A program made the translations under genes and the position numbers. Under the pieces are notes generated by a model. That model saw only the letters and a program-made list of their open reading frames with translations, was not told the origin of the DNA and ran no database searches. Of a DNA stretch of 64,000 nt, positions 35,015 to 45,315 are shown in pieces. This DNA is from Bacteroidetes bacterium SCGC AAA795-G10 (GTDB lineage Bacteria > Bacteroidota > Bacteroidia > Flavobacteriales > Flavobacteriaceae), in NCBI GenBank assembly GCA_003130815.1, contig QFDA01000006.1, forward strand, positions 1 through 64,000, given 5' to 3'. How positions within the stretch are numbered: position 1 is the first letter of the stretch; every line of letters starts with the position of its first letter.

Positions 35015-36998
35015 TAAACAAAATTTTTTTAAACGATTGATGTTGAGGTTTTACTTTTTTGCATCGCTACTTATATTATTTTCTTTTCTATTAATAGGAA
35101 AGTTAGTATATATTCAATTTTATCAAAACAATGAAGACCTTGACATTCGACCTGATACTCTTGTCAAGAATGTAGTCTTAGAGCCAAGTAGAGGAGATAT
35201 TTTTTCAGCTGACGGAAATATTTTAGCAACTTCAATTCCCCGTTTTGATTTATATTGGGATGCAATAATTCCTTCGCAATTTTTATTCAACTCACAAAAA
35301 AATGATTTGGCAGATTCAATATCAGCTTTTAAAGAGACACCAAGCCAAATAATCATAAATAAACTCGAAAGTGCCAGAAAACAAAAAAATAGATATTTAC
35401 CTATTGCGAAAGGATTAAGTTTTTCTGAATACAAAAGGTTCAAATCATTTCCCATTTTTAATCAAAGTCTATATCGTGGAGGATTAATTGTTGAACAAGA
35501 TATTAAAAGAGAAAACCCACTTGGTAAATTAGCTGAAAGAACAATAGGCTATGAAATTAAAGGTAAAAATGGTTCTTTTTTTAGAGTTGGCCTAGAAGGA
35601 GCTTTTTCAGAATTTTTGAGCGGTAACCCTGGGCTTAGATTGAAACAAAAAATTGCGAATGGACAATGGAAACCTATTAGTGATTCCAATGAAAAAGAAC
35701 CAACAGAAGGCTATGATTTATACACAACTTTAGATGTAAAATTTCAGGATATTGTCCATAATGCACTTCTTTCTCAACTAGAAAAGTACAAGGCTGAACA
35801 CGGAACTGCTATTCTAATGGAAGTTGAAAGTGGCGCAATAAAAGCTATCGCAAACCTTGGAAGAACTCACGAAGGAAAATACTTTGAAAAATTAAACTAT
35901 GCAGTGGGAGAAACCAATGAACCAGGATCGACGTTTAAACTAATGGCTATTATTGCAGCTCTAGAAGATAATGTAATTGACGAAAAATCAATCGTAGATA
36001 CTGGTAAAGGCGAATTGACTTTTTTCAAAAAATATAAAGTTAAGGATTCTAAAAAAGGAGGTTATGGTCTTATAACTGCAGCAAAAGCTTTCGAGGTTTC
36101 TTCAAATGTGGGATTAGTGAAAATCATTTATGATAATTACAAAAAAAATCCTGAAAAATTTGTAGATAGACTTTATAATATGGGCTTGAACAAAGATCTC
36201 GAACTTCCTATACTTGGTGAGGGAATACCTAAAATTCCACACCCTTCAGATTCTGATTGGGATGGCCTAGACTTACCTTGGATGGCATATGGCTATGGTG
36301 TTAGCTTTACTCCACTACAAATTTTAGCATTCTATAATGCAATTGCAAATAATGGTGAGTTGGTAAAACCTCGTTTTTTAAGTAAGATTAGTAATAAAGG
36401 AAATTCACCAGCAAAAATATTTAAAAAACAAATTTTAAACCCATCAATTTGTTCCAAAGAAACTTTGAAAAAGGTAAAAAAAATGATGTTGAACGTGGTT
36501 GAAAAAAAATGGGGAACTGCACATAAGATCAAAGATTCGTCACTTAAAATGGCTGGTAAAACAGGAACTTGTCAGGTAGACTATCATAAAAATGATGTTC
36601 AATATATCTCTAGTTTTGTTGGGTATTATCCAGCAGATAAGCCAAAATATTCTTGCATAGTCGTAATCCATAGACCCAATAAATCTATCGGTTACTATGG
36701 TGCAACAGTCGCTGCACCAGTATTTAAATCAATAGCAAAAAAAATATACAATAATATTCCTTTTGAAGTTAAAATAAGTTCAGAATCGGTTTCTAATCTA
36801 GATAAAATTAATAGCAGATTAAAAATAAAAAATGAAGTACCTGATGTTGCTGGTCTTTCAAATGAAGATGCAATAAAGGTTCTCAAAAAAATTGGTTTAA
36901 GAGTAGAAGTTAGAGGAAAAGGAAAAGTAAAATCACAATCAATAAAACCAGGAACTAAGATACAAATTAATCAAAAAATTATACTTGAGTTAACTTGA
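35007..36998 (+). CDS. ftsI: Penicillin-binding protein FtsI (PBP3-type transpeptidase) with PASTA domain
   Basis: Septal peptidoglycan transpeptidase. 663 residues from ATG 35007: one transmembrane segment (about 10-30), a dimerisation domain, then the transpeptidase with SxxK in GSTFKLMA, SxN in VSSNVGL and KTG in AGKTGTCQ. A C-terminal PASTA domain covers about 610-663 (VPDVAGLSNEDAIKVLKKIG). The longer frame from 34965 would overlap ftsL by 50 bases; the ATG at 35007 is preferred. Confidence 0.95.
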   Translation: MNDKQNFFKRLMLRFYFFASLLILFSFLLIGKLVYIQFYQNNEDLDIRPDTLVKNVVLEPSRGDIFSADGNILATSIPRFDLYWDAIIPSQFLFNSQKNDLADSISAFKETPSQIIINKLESARKQKNRYLPIAKGLSFSEYKRFKSFPIFNQSLYRGGLIVEQDIKRENPLGKLAERTIGYEIKGKNGSFFRVGLEGAFSEFLSGNPGLRLKQKIANGQWKPISDSNEKEPTEGYDLYTTLDVKFQDIVHNALLSQLEKYKAEHGTAILMEVESGAIKAIANLGRTHEGKYFEKLNYAVGETNEPGSTFKLMAIIAALEDNVIDEKSIVDTGKGELTFFKKYKVKDSKKGGYGLITAAKAFEVSSNVGLVKIIYDNYKKNPEKFVDRLYNMGLNKDLELPILGEGIPKIPHPSDSDWDGLDLPWMAYGYGVSFTPLQILAFYNAIANNGELVKPRFLSKISNKGNSPAKIFKKQILNPSICSKETLKKVKKMMLNVVEKKWGTAHKIKDSSLKMAGKTGTCQVDYHKNDVQYISSFVGYYPADKPKYSCIVVIHRPNKSIGYYGATVAAPVFKSIAKKIYNNIPFEVKISSESVSNLDKINSRLKIKNEVPDVAGLSNEDAIKVLKKIGLRVEVRGKGKVKSQSIKPGTKIQINQKIILELT

Positions 36999-38452
36999 AA
37001 CAATTACAAGATATATTATATAAAGTGCCTATTGAAGGAATTTTTGGAAATCCAAAAGTCACAATATCTTCGATAAGCTTTGACAGTAGAAACATTAAAA
37101 AAAATTATTTATTTGTTGCTCAAAAGGGCAATCAATTAGACGGAAATAAATTTATTCCCAAAGCGATTGAAAATGGGGCAACAGCAATCGTATGTGAATC
37201 AATGCCTGACATACTAGATGTTGATGTGACGTTTATATTAGTTAAGAATGCATCTTTGGCTTTAGGGATAATTTCATCAAATTTTTATTCCAACCCCTCT
37301 AAAGAACTAAGTTTAGTAGGTATTACTGGCACAAATGGTAAAACGTCAGTAGTATGTTTATTATATGAATTATTTTCTAGCTTGGGTTTAGCGAGTGGTT
37401 TAATTTCTACAGTAAAAGTTAAATTTTCTAATAATGAATTCGAAAACAAGTATACAACACCTGATTCTATAACTATTAATAATTATTTAAGGCAAATGGT
37501 TGATTTAGGTGTAAAATATTGTTTTATGGAAGTATCTTCTCATGGTATTTCACAACACCGAATAGAGGGTCTTAATTTTTCAGGTGGAGTGTTTACAAAT
37601 ATCACCCACGACCATCTCGACTACCATGGTACTTTCAAAAATTATAGAGATGTAAAAAAATATTTTTTTGATATTCTTCCCAAGAATGCATTTGCATTAA
37701 CAAATCTTGATGATAAAAATGGACCATTTATGATCCAAAACACAAAAGCAAAAAAGTATACATATTCTACAAATCAAAATTCAGACTTTAAATTAAAAAT
37801 ACTAGAGTGTCAATTTTCTGGGATGTTGTTGAAAATTGAAAACAGGGAGGTCTGGACTAATTTGGTTGGCAATTATAATAGCCAAAATCTTTTAGCTGCT
37901 TTCGCAGTAGCAGATATATTTGAGATTCCTAAAATAAATATTTTGAAAAATATTAGTTTATTAAAATCTGCTGACGGTCGTTTTCAAACATTTACCTCAG
38001 AAGATGATATTACTGTCATAGTTGATTATGCACACACACCAAAAGCTCTAGAAAATATTTTAGAAACAATAAATAAAATTAGAACACGAAATGAAACATT
38101 TCTAGTTCTAATTGGTTGTGGCGGTAATCGTGATCGTAAAAAAAGACCGATGATGGGAAAAATTGCTTCCGAATTATGTGACAAGGTAATATTCACTTCA
38201 GATAATCCTAGAAATGAAGATCCTTCTAAAATAATATCTGAAATGATGGAAGGTGTCGCAGCTGAAAACTATAAAAAAACAGTCAAAATCTCAGTAAGAG
38301 AAGAAGCAATTATGATGTCTAAACAATTAGTCAAAAAGGGTGATATTGTTCTTATAGCTGGAAAGGGGCACGAATCCTATCAAGAAATTAATGGAAAACT
38401 TTATCCTTTTAATGATTTAAACATTGCAAAAAAATATTTTAAAACGGGTTAG
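36995..38452 (+). CDS. murE: UDP-N-acetylmuramoyl-L-alanyl-D-glutamate--2,6-diaminopimelate ligase
   Basis: Adds meso-diaminopimelate to the muropeptide precursor. 485 residues. The P-loop is [11 protein letters not shown] (about 108-118), the carbamylated-Lys region reads [14 protein letters not shown], and the DNPR motif ([10 protein letters not shown], near 407) identifies the diaminopimelate-adding form rather than the lysine form. It begins with a TTG whose bases overlap the ftsI stop codon. Confidence 0.96.
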   Translation: MKQLQDILYKVPIEGIFGNPKVTISSISFDSRNIKKNYLFVAQKGNQLDGNKFIPKAIENGATAIVCESMPDILDVDVTFILVKNASLALGIISSNFYSNPSKELSLVGITGTNGKTSVVCLLYELFSSLGLASGLISTVKVKFSNNEFENKYTTPDSITINNYLRQMVDLGVKYCFMEVSSHGISQHRIEGLNFSGGVFTNITHDHLDYHGTFKNYRDVKKYFFDILPKNAFALTNLDDKNGPFMIQNTKAKKYTYSTNQNSDFKLKILECQFSGMLLKIENREVWTNLVGNYNSQNLLAAFAVADIFEIPKINILKNISLLKSADGRFQTFTSEDDITVIVDYAHTPKALENILETINKIRTRNETFLVLIGCGGNRDRKKRPMMGKIASELCDKVIFTSDNPRNEDPSKIISEMMEGVAAENYKKTVKISVREEAIMMSKQLVKKGDIVLIAGKGHESYQEINGKLYPFNDLNIAKKYFKTG

Positions 38453-38453
38453 T

Positions 38454-39671
38454 ATGTTTTATTACTTATTTGAATTTTTTGAAAAACAATATAATCTTAC
38501 TGGAGCTAGTTTATTTCAATATATTTCCTTCAGAGCATCAATAGCGGTTGTGTTTTCAACAAGTTTCTCAATGCTTTTTGGTAAAAAATTTATAAAATTT
38601 TTAAAGAAAAAACAAATAGGTGAAAATATAAGAGATCTGGGATTAAAGGGGCAAATTGAAAAACAGGGAACTCCTTCGATGGGAGGTTTAATTATTATTT
38701 TTGGAACTCTTATACCAGTGTTTTTATTAGCAAAACTTGATAATATTTATATAGTTTTATTGATTTCAACTGTTTTGTGGATTGGTTTTATAGGATGGCT
38801 TGATGATTACATAAAGATTTTCAAAAAAAATAAAAAGGGATTAAAAGGAAAATTTAAAGTTTTTGGTCAAATAATATTAGGTGCTTTTGTAGGGACGGTT
38901 CTTTTTTTTCATCCAGAGGTGACTTTGAGGACTAAGGCAAAATCAAATATTAGCAAAATTGTAACTAGTGGGACTACTATTACGAATAAAGTAAAAGCGA
39001 GCTTAACTACCATCCCTTTGTTTAAAAATAATCAATTTGATTATTACAACTTAATTAAATGGTCAGGTATTAATAGAAAATATACTTGGATAATTTTTAT
39101 TCCAATTGTAATATTTATTATTACAGCAGTTTCAAATGGGGCAAATCTAACTGATGGTATTGACGGATTGGCAGCTGGAAGTTCTGCTATAATTGTATTT
39201 GTATTGGCAATATTTTCATTTGTATCAGGTAATATAAATTTTGCATCCTATTTAAATATTATGTACATACCGAACATAGGTGAGATAGTTGTTTTTATAT
39301 CTGCATTTTTAGGAGCTCTAATTGGCTTTTTATGGTTTAATGCCTATCCTGCAGAAATTTTTATGGGTGACACCGGTAGTCTTACAATAGGAGCTGTCAT
39401 TTCAGTCATTTCAATTATTATTAGAAAAGAATTACTTATTCCAATTCTTTGTGGTGTATTTTTTATAGAAACACTATCTGTAATTTTTCAAGTAAGCTAT
39501 TTCAAATATTCAAGATCAAAGACAGGAGTTGGTAAACGAATTTTTAAAATGGCCCCATTACATCACCATTACCAAAAGCTGGGTTTTCATGAGAGTAAAA
39601 TAGTTGCAAGATTCTGGATTTTAGGAATCGTACTTGCAGTTATAACAATTGTTACTTTAAAAATTAGGTGA
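38454..39671 (+). CDS. mraY: Phospho-N-acetylmuramoyl-pentapeptide transferase
   Basis: Integral membrane enzyme that makes lipid I from UDP-MurNAc-pentapeptide and undecaprenyl phosphate. 405 residues, about ten transmembrane helices. Key stretches: [35 protein letters not shown] split around residues 109-130, [20 protein letters not shown] and [10 protein letters not shown]. The insertion at about 155-200 is usual for Bacteroidota. Start chosen at the ATG 1 base after the murE stop. Confidence 0.96.
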   Translation: MFYYLFEFFEKQYNLTGASLFQYISFRASIAVVFSTSFSMLFGKKFIKFLKKKQIGENIRDLGLKGQIEKQGTPSMGGLIIIFGTLIPVFLLAKLDNIYIVLLISTVLWIGFIGWLDDYIKIFKKNKKGLKGKFKVFGQIILGAFVGTVLFFHPEVTLRTKAKSNISKIVTSGTTITNKVKASLTTIPLFKNNQFDYYNLIKWSGINRKYTWIIFIPIVIFIITAVSNGANLTDGIDGLAAGSSAIIVFVLAIFSFVSGNINFASYLNIMYIPNIGEIVVFISAFLGALIGFLWFNAYPAEIFMGDTGSLTIGAVISVISIIIRKELLIPILCGVFFIETLSVIFQVSYFKYSRSKTGVGKRIFKMAPLHHHYQKLGFHESKIVARFWILGIVLAVITIVTLKIR

Positions 39672-41005
39672 TGTATAAAAAGTTAGCAGTTTTGGGCGCA
39701 GGTGAGAGTGGAATTGGTGCAGCTATTTTAGGTAGGAAAAATGGTTATGAAGTTTTTGTTTCAGAGAAGAAAAAAATTGACACTAAACTAAAAAAAATGC
39801 TATCTGAAGAGGGAATTAAATGGGAATCAGGAAAACATTCAATAGAAAATTTAATTTCAGCTGATTACGTAGTAAAAAGCCCTGGTATCTCATCTAATAT
39901 CCAAGTAATTAAATCCTTAAAAGAAAAGGGTAAAAATGTAATTTCTGAAATTGAATTTGCTGCATTACATACATCTGCAACTTTGATAGGGATTACAGGA
40001 ACAAATGGAAAAACTACAACTACACTTTTAACTTATCAAATATTGAAGGATGCAGGGCTTAATGTCGGAATTGCGGGAAATATAGGGAATAGTTTTTCAT
40101 TACAAGTAGCCAAAATGGACTTTGATGTATACGTGCTTGAAATAAGTAGTTTTCAGTTAGATGATATACATAAATTTTCACCTCACATAGCAGTAATTAC
40201 AAATATAACTGATGATCACCTCGATCGCTATAATTTTAATTTTGAAAATTATGTAAAAGCCAAATTGAAAATCGTAAAAAATCAGTCTAGAAAAGATTTT
40301 TTTCTTTTTAACTCCAATGATCGGATAATAATGAAAGCATTAGCACATACAAATGTTAAAGCAAGAAAGATTCTAATTTCAGAAACACCTGTAAATGAGG
40401 GTGTTTACGTGAATAATAAAAATTTTATTGTTAAACTAAAAAACAAAGCAACTATGATAAACTTTACAAATTTTACTTTATCAGGGCGACATAATTTACT
40501 AAACGCGATGGCTGCATCTACAATAGCCAGTATATTAGATATTAGTAAAGACTCCATTAGAGAAAGCTTAACCCATTTTAAGGGGGCTCCACACAGGATG
40601 GAAAAAGTCCTAACAATACAAAGAGTTAAATATATAGATGACTCTAAAGCAACAAATATTAATGCCACATTTTTCGCTCTTGATAGCATTAATACACCTA
40701 TAGTTTGGATTGCTGGAGGAGTAGACAAAGGAAACAATTACAAGTCACTTTTGCCTCTAGTTAGAAAAAAAGTTAAAGCAATTATATGCCTAGGAACAAA
40801 TAATGAAAAATTGTACAATACTTTTCAAAATGTAGTTGAAATTATCGTTGAAACTCAATCAATGAGTGAAGCAGTGAAAATTTCAAATAAAATAGCATTA
40901 GCTAAAGAAACTGTTGTTCTTTCACCAGCTTGTGCAAGTTTTGATTTATTTAAGAATTATGAAGACAGAGGTAATCAATTCAAAGAAGCTGTAAGAAATT
41001 TATAA
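39671..41005 (+). CDS. murD: UDP-N-acetylmuramoyl-L-alanine--D-glutamate ligase
   Basis: Adds D-glutamate to the muropeptide. 444 residues. N-terminal AVLGAGESGIGAAIL, P-loop [21 protein letters not shown] and WIAGGVDKGNNY near the C terminus. The ATG shares bases with the mraY stop (TGATG arrangement). MurF is not in the cluster; in flavobacteria it is found elsewhere. Confidence 0.96.
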   Translation: MYKKLAVLGAGESGIGAAILGRKNGYEVFVSEKKKIDTKLKKMLSEEGIKWESGKHSIENLISADYVVKSPGISSNIQVIKSLKEKGKNVISEIEFAALHTSATLIGITGTNGKTTTTLLTYQILKDAGLNVGIAGNIGNSFSLQVAKMDFDVYVLEISSFQLDDIHKFSPHIAVITNITDDHLDRYNFNFENYVKAKLKIVKNQSRKDFFLFNSNDRIIMKALAHTNVKARKILISETPVNEGVYVNNKNFIVKLKNKATMINFTNFTLSGRHNLLNAMAASTIASILDISKDSIRESLTHFKGAPHRMEKVLTIQRVKYIDDSKATNINATFFALDSINTPIVWIAGGVDKGNNYKSLLPLVRKKVKAIICLGTNNEKLYNTFQNVVEIIVETQSMSEAVKISNKIALAKETVVLSPACASFDLFKNYEDRGNQFKEAVRNL

Positions 41006-41008
41006 TTA

Positions 41009-42196
41009 ATGTTAGATTCATTAAAGGGTGATAAGGTTTTATGGGGTATTGTAGCATTATTAGCTATATTTTCCTTTTTACCAATTTTTAGTTCGAGTAC
41101 AAATTTAGTATATGTTGTAGGTAAAGGGACTCCCTGGGGATATTTCTTTAAACATTTTATTATACTAAGTATAGGGTTCCTTTTAATGTTTTCAACCCAT
41201 AAAATTCCATTCAAATACTTTAAAGGGATTTCAATTCTGATGCTTCCAATTGTAATTCTTTTGCTTGTATATACTCTATCCCAGGGTACAATAATTTCTG
41301 GAGCAAATGCGAGTAGATGGATTAAAATTCCGATTGTAGGGATAAGCTTTCAAACTTCTACACTTGCATCTATAGTTTTAATGGTTTATTCTGCGAAATA
41401 TTTATCAAAGATGCAAACTTTAGATTTTAATATTAAAAATTCATTATTACATTTTTGGCTCCCAGTATTTCTAATTGTGCTTTTAATTTTACCTTCAAAT
41501 TTATCGACTGCTGTTCTTTTATTTGGGAATGTTCTAATGTTAGCTTTTTTGGCTAGCTATCCATTAAAATATCTAATTAGTATAATAATTTTAGGTTTTA
41601 TATCACTATTAATTTTCATAAGTATTGCTAGAACTTTTCCCGAAATTTTTCCGAACAGAATTGATACTTGGATTAATAGAATTGAAAATTTTAAAACGGG
41701 CGAAAGTACTGACGGTAATTATCAATTATCTAGAGCAAAAACTGCTATAGTAAGCGGTAAACTTCTTGGATTAGGAGCTGGTAAAAGTAGAATGAAAAAT
41801 TTTTTACCCCAGAGTTCTTCTGATTTTATTTATGCAATTATAGTTGAAGAATTTGGTCTTATTGGAGGTGTAGCTCTAATTTTACTTTATGTTTTATTGT
41901 TATACAGGATAATAGTAATTTCTTATAAAACTAAAAGTTCATTTGGTAAATTAACTGTAATAGGATTAGGAATACCTGTTGTAACTCAAGCATTTGTCAA
42001 TATTGGTGTGGCTCTTGAAGTAATTCCAGTTACCGGACAAAACCTACCTATGATAAGTAGTGGTGGCACATCTGCATGGGTAACTTGCATAGCTATGGGA
42101 ATTATTCTAAGTGTAAGTTCCAAAATTGAAACAGATAATGATTTAAATATAGAAAACAATAATAATCCTTTAAATGTTTTAAGTGAGATCCATTAA
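41009..42196 (+). CDS. ftsW: Lipid II-polymerising glycosyltransferase FtsW
   Basis: SEDS-family septal peptidoglycan polymerase, 395 residues, about ten transmembrane helices. Typical stretches: SGANASRWIKIP, QPSNLSTA-like LPSNLSTAVLLFG, the acid in DFIYAIIVEEFGLIGG, and PVTGQNLPMISSGGTS near the C terminus. It partners with FtsI encoded five genes upstream in the same cluster and overlaps murG by 14 bases. Confidence 0.96.
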   Translation: MLDSLKGDKVLWGIVALLAIFSFLPIFSSSTNLVYVVGKGTPWGYFFKHFIILSIGFLLMFSTHKIPFKYFKGISILMLPIVILLLVYTLSQGTIISGANASRWIKIPIVGISFQTSTLASIVLMVYSAKYLSKMQTLDFNIKNSLLHFWLPVFLIVLLILPSNLSTAVLLFGNVLMLAFLASYPLKYLISIIILGFISLLIFISIARTFPEIFPNRIDTWINRIENFKTGESTDGNYQLSRAKTAIVSGKLLGLGAGKSRMKNFLPQSSSDFIYAIIVEEFGLIGGVALILLYVLLLYRIIVISYKTKSSFGKLTVIGLGIPVVTQAFVNIGVALEVIPVTGQNLPMISSGGTSAWVTCIAMGIILSVSSKIETDNDLNIENNNNPLNVLSEIH

Positions 42197-43265
42197 AATT
42201 ATAATATCTGGAGGTGGTACTGGAGGCCATATCTATCCAGCATTAGCTATTGCTTCTGGGATAAAAGATAATTACAAAAACTCTGAGATATTATTTGTTG
42301 GAGCAAGAGGAAAAATGGAAATGGACAGAATACCTAAAGAAGGATTTCCAATAAAAGGTCTTTGGATAAGCGGATTTAAAAGATCGCTATCATTTTCTAA
42401 TTTATTATTTCCTTTAAAATTAATAGTTAGCTTGTTTCATTCTTTACTTATTATCTTAAGATTTAAACCGCATATAGTGATTGGAACAGGTGGATTTGCA
42501 AGTGGACCTCTTTTACAAGTTGCTACATGGCTTAATTATCCAACTCTTATTCAAGAACAAAACTCTTATCCAGGTATAACTAACCGTATCTTAAGTAAAA
42601 AGGTAGATCGTATTTGCGTAGCATTTGAAAATATGGAAAAATTTTTCCCAAAATCAAAAATTAAAATTACAGGCAACCCTGTTAGAGATTATTTAATTAA
42701 TCTCAAACCAAATAAAACTTCTAGACAATTTTTTGATTTGGATCTAAATAAAAAAACTTTGGTAGTTATTGGAGGTAGTTTAGGCTCAAGAAGCATTAAT
42801 AATCTAATAAAGTCTGAATTAGAATATATTATGAGCTTCGGACTCCAAATAATTTGGCAGTGTGGAACAATTTATTATGAAAATCTGAAGAGATTAAACT
42901 CAAAAGTGATTTTTATCAAGCCTTATATTGATAAAATGGAACATTTATATAGTGTTGCTGATTTTATAATATCTCGTGCTGGTGCAGGAAGTATCTCAGA
43001 ACTGAGTTGTGTAGCAAAACCATCCCTTCTTATTCCCTCTCCAAATGTTTCTGAAAATCACCAATGGCATAATGCAAATGTTTTAGCCAAAAAGAATGCT
43101 GTTTTATTAATCAAAGAAGAGGAGCTTAAGAAAAAATTTAGAAGCCTTTTCTTGCAACTTGTGTCAGATAAAAAAAAACAGAAACAACTTAAAAAGAATT
43201 TAAAAAGTTTTGCTTTACCCAATGCTACAAAAAAAATTGTTGAAGTAATAAAAGAGCTTTTATGA
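42183..43265 (+). CDS. murG: UDP-N-acetylglucosamine--undecaprenyl-pyrophosphoryl-MurNAc-pentapeptide transferase
   Basis: GT28 enzyme that makes lipid II at the inner membrane face. 360 residues. G loops: ISGGGTGGHIYPALAIA at the N terminus, GTGGFASGP, and GGSLGSRSIN at the C-terminal domain; QEQNSYPG and ISRAGAGSISEL are also typical. The start is the GTG at 42183, inside the end of ftsW. Confidence 0.96.
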   Translation: MRSIKIIISGGGTGGHIYPALAIASGIKDNYKNSEILFVGARGKMEMDRIPKEGFPIKGLWISGFKRSLSFSNLLFPLKLIVSLFHSLLIILRFKPHIVIGTGGFASGPLLQVATWLNYPTLIQEQNSYPGITNRILSKKVDRICVAFENMEKFFPKSKIKITGNPVRDYLINLKPNKTSRQFFDLDLNKKTLVVIGGSLGSRSINNLIKSELEYIMSFGLQIIWQCGTIYYENLKRLNSKVIFIKPYIDKMEHLYSVADFIISRAGAGSISELSCVAKPSLLIPSPNVSENHQWHNANVLAKKNAVLLIKEEELKKKFRSLFLQLVSDKKKQKQLKKNLKSFALPNATKKIVEVIKELL

Positions 43266-44599
43266 AAAGTAATTCAATAAATACTTATTTTTTTATTGGC
43301 ATTGGTGGTGTTGGAATGTCAGCCCTTGCAAGATTTTGTTTCCACTCGGGTCACAAGGTCTATGGACATGATAAAACCCGATCAGATATAACAAATGCAC
43401 TTATATGTGAAGGCATTCAAATTTTTTATAAAAAATCATTAAATGCATTACCAAAATTTTTACTTTCTGAAGATATAATAGTAGTTTATTCTGCTGCGAT
43501 TAAATTTAATCACTTACTGTTATCCTTCTATTTGCAGCAGAGGAATGTAGTAATGAAACGTTCAGAATTTCTTGCATCATTGTGTAATAATAAAAAAACC
43601 TTAGCTATAGCTGGAACCCATGGGAAAACTACAACATCTTTAATTTTAACTCATTTTTTTTCAGAGACAAAACAATTATTTACATCTTTAATGGGAGGTT
43701 TTTTCAGTGGTATTAAATCTAACCTAATTAAATCAGGATCAGATACATTTATAGTTGAGGCTGATGAATACGACAGATCTTTTTTACAATTATATCCAAC
43801 TTTAGCTTGTATAACATCAATAGAACCTGACCATTTAGATATATACACAACTAAAAAAGAATTTTTAAGGGCTTTTATTCAATTTTCAAGTCAAGTTGAA
43901 AAAGAGCTGATCGTTTCTCATGGACTCCCTTTTAAGGGAATAACATTTGGAATAGATGTTTCTTCTGATTATCAAGCAAAAAAGCTAAAAAAAATAAAAC
44001 ATGGATATAGATTTGATTTAAAAACTCCCTACGAAACATATAAAGATGTTTGCCTAAATTTAATTGGAAAACATAATGTTTCAAATGCTATTGCTGCAAT
44101 TGCAATAGCTGAACAATCTGGTTTAAATGCAAGTGAATTCTTACATACTTTGAAAAATTTTCCTGGAGTTTACCGAAGAATGAATCTTTACAAGTGGAAC
44201 GAATCTATAATAATTGATGATTATGCACATCACCCTTCAGAAATCTACAGTGTATATAATGCTGTAAGAAATTTTTACCCGTTATATAAAAACTGTGTTG
44301 TCTTTCAACCTCATTTATATTCAAGAACTAGGGATTTTATGAAAGAATTTTCAATTGTACTAAGCATGTTTGATGAGATCATACTACTAGATATTTATCC
44401 TGCTAGAGAAACGCCAATTGAGGGCATAAATTCAAAAGTTTTATTGAACAATATTTCAAAAAGAAAAAAACGTTCGATAAGCAAAACAAAAATTAAAACT
44501 GCACTTGAAGAAAGCGATGCTAAAATTTTTGCGATTCTTGGAGCTGGAGATATTGGGCAAGAAATTAAAAAGTTAAATCTTGAAAGAATTGGATTATGA
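43262..44599 (+). CDS. murC: UDP-N-acetylmuramate--L-alanine ligase
   Basis: Adds the first residue of the stem peptide. 445 residues. N-terminal IGIGGVGMSALARF, P-loop IAGTHGKTTTS, EADEYDRSFLQL, and DDYAHHPSEI in the C-terminal domain. It overlaps murG and ftsQ by 4 bases each. Distinct from the Mpl at 19248-20609. Confidence 0.96.
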   Translation: MKSNSINTYFFIGIGGVGMSALARFCFHSGHKVYGHDKTRSDITNALICEGIQIFYKKSLNALPKFLLSEDIIVVYSAAIKFNHLLLSFYLQQRNVVMKRSEFLASLCNNKKTLAIAGTHGKTTTSLILTHFFSETKQLFTSLMGGFFSGIKSNLIKSGSDTFIVEADEYDRSFLQLYPTLACITSIEPDHLDIYTTKKEFLRAFIQFSSQVEKELIVSHGLPFKGITFGIDVSSDYQAKKLKKIKHGYRFDLKTPYETYKDVCLNLIGKHNVSNAIAAIAIAEQSGLNASEFLHTLKNFPGVYRRMNLYKWNESIIIDDYAHHPSEIYSVYNAVRNFYPLYKNCVVFQPHLYSRTRDFMKEFSIVLSMFDEIILLDIYPARETPIEGINSKVLLNNISKRKKRSISKTKIKTALEESDAKIFAILGAGDIGQEIKKLNLERIGL

Positions 44600-45309
44600 A
44601 AAGTAGCAGATCAATTCTATTTTTATTAATAAATACTTTTCTTTTTGTTATGTGCCTGTATGTTTCTCACATTAGACATAATTCTAAAAATGATCTAAAC
44701 CTTCAAATATTATATTTAGAGAAGCCATTGATATTAAATGATTCTGTAGTTAATAAATTGTTAACACAAAATCTATCGGGTAAGTTACTCCTGAAGAAAG
44801 ATGATTTAGATTTGAATATACTAGAGAATCAGATGAAAAGCATTCCTGAAGTAGAAAACGTTGAATTCTATATTGACCTTGAAAAAAATTTATTTTTAAG
44901 TATTACAGAGCGAAAACCACTTTTTAAAGTAGAATCCTCACCGCCATATTTTTCTGACTCAAATGGGATTCTTTTTAAATATAAATCGCTTGATTCTTCT
45001 GGTATTCCTTCTTTTAAAACCAGTTCTTCAACACTATCTTTGGGTACTACTGCAGAATTCATAAAAAATTTAAAAGCTGATGTGTTTTTGAATAATGAGC
45101 TTGAAACAATTTTTTTGAAAAATAACAAATACGAAATAAAATTGAAATCTTATGATTTTAAAATAATTTTTGGCAGACCAACAAGTGTAAGGAAAAAAAT
45201 TAAAAAGCTCAAAGTATTTTGTGCATATACAAATATTAGGGATAGTGCAAATATTTACACAAAAATTAACCTTAGCTATGATAATCAGATTGTAGCTTCA
45301 ACATCATAG
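44596..45309 (+). CDS. ftsQ: FtsQ-like cell division protein
   Basis: 237 residues: an N-terminal transmembrane segment (SILFLLINTFLFVMCLYVS, about 5-23) and an extracytoplasmic part with a POTRA-like region (about 30-100; NILENQMKSIPEVENVEFYI). The place between murC and ftsA identifies it. Such proteins link the divisome and are poorly conserved in sequence. 6 bases before ftsA. Confidence 0.87.
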   Translation: MKSSRSILFLLINTFLFVMCLYVSHIRHNSKNDLNLQILYLEKPLILNDSVVNKLLTQNLSGKLLLKKDDLDLNILENQMKSIPEVENVEFYIDLEKNLFLSITERKPLFKVESSPPYFSDSNGILFKYKSLDSSGIPSFKTSSSTLSLGTTAEFIKNLKADVFLNNELETIFLKNNKYEIKLKSYDFKIIFGRPTSVRKKIKKLKVFCAYTNIRDSANIYTKINLSYDNQIVASTS

Positions 45310-45315
45310 ATATTT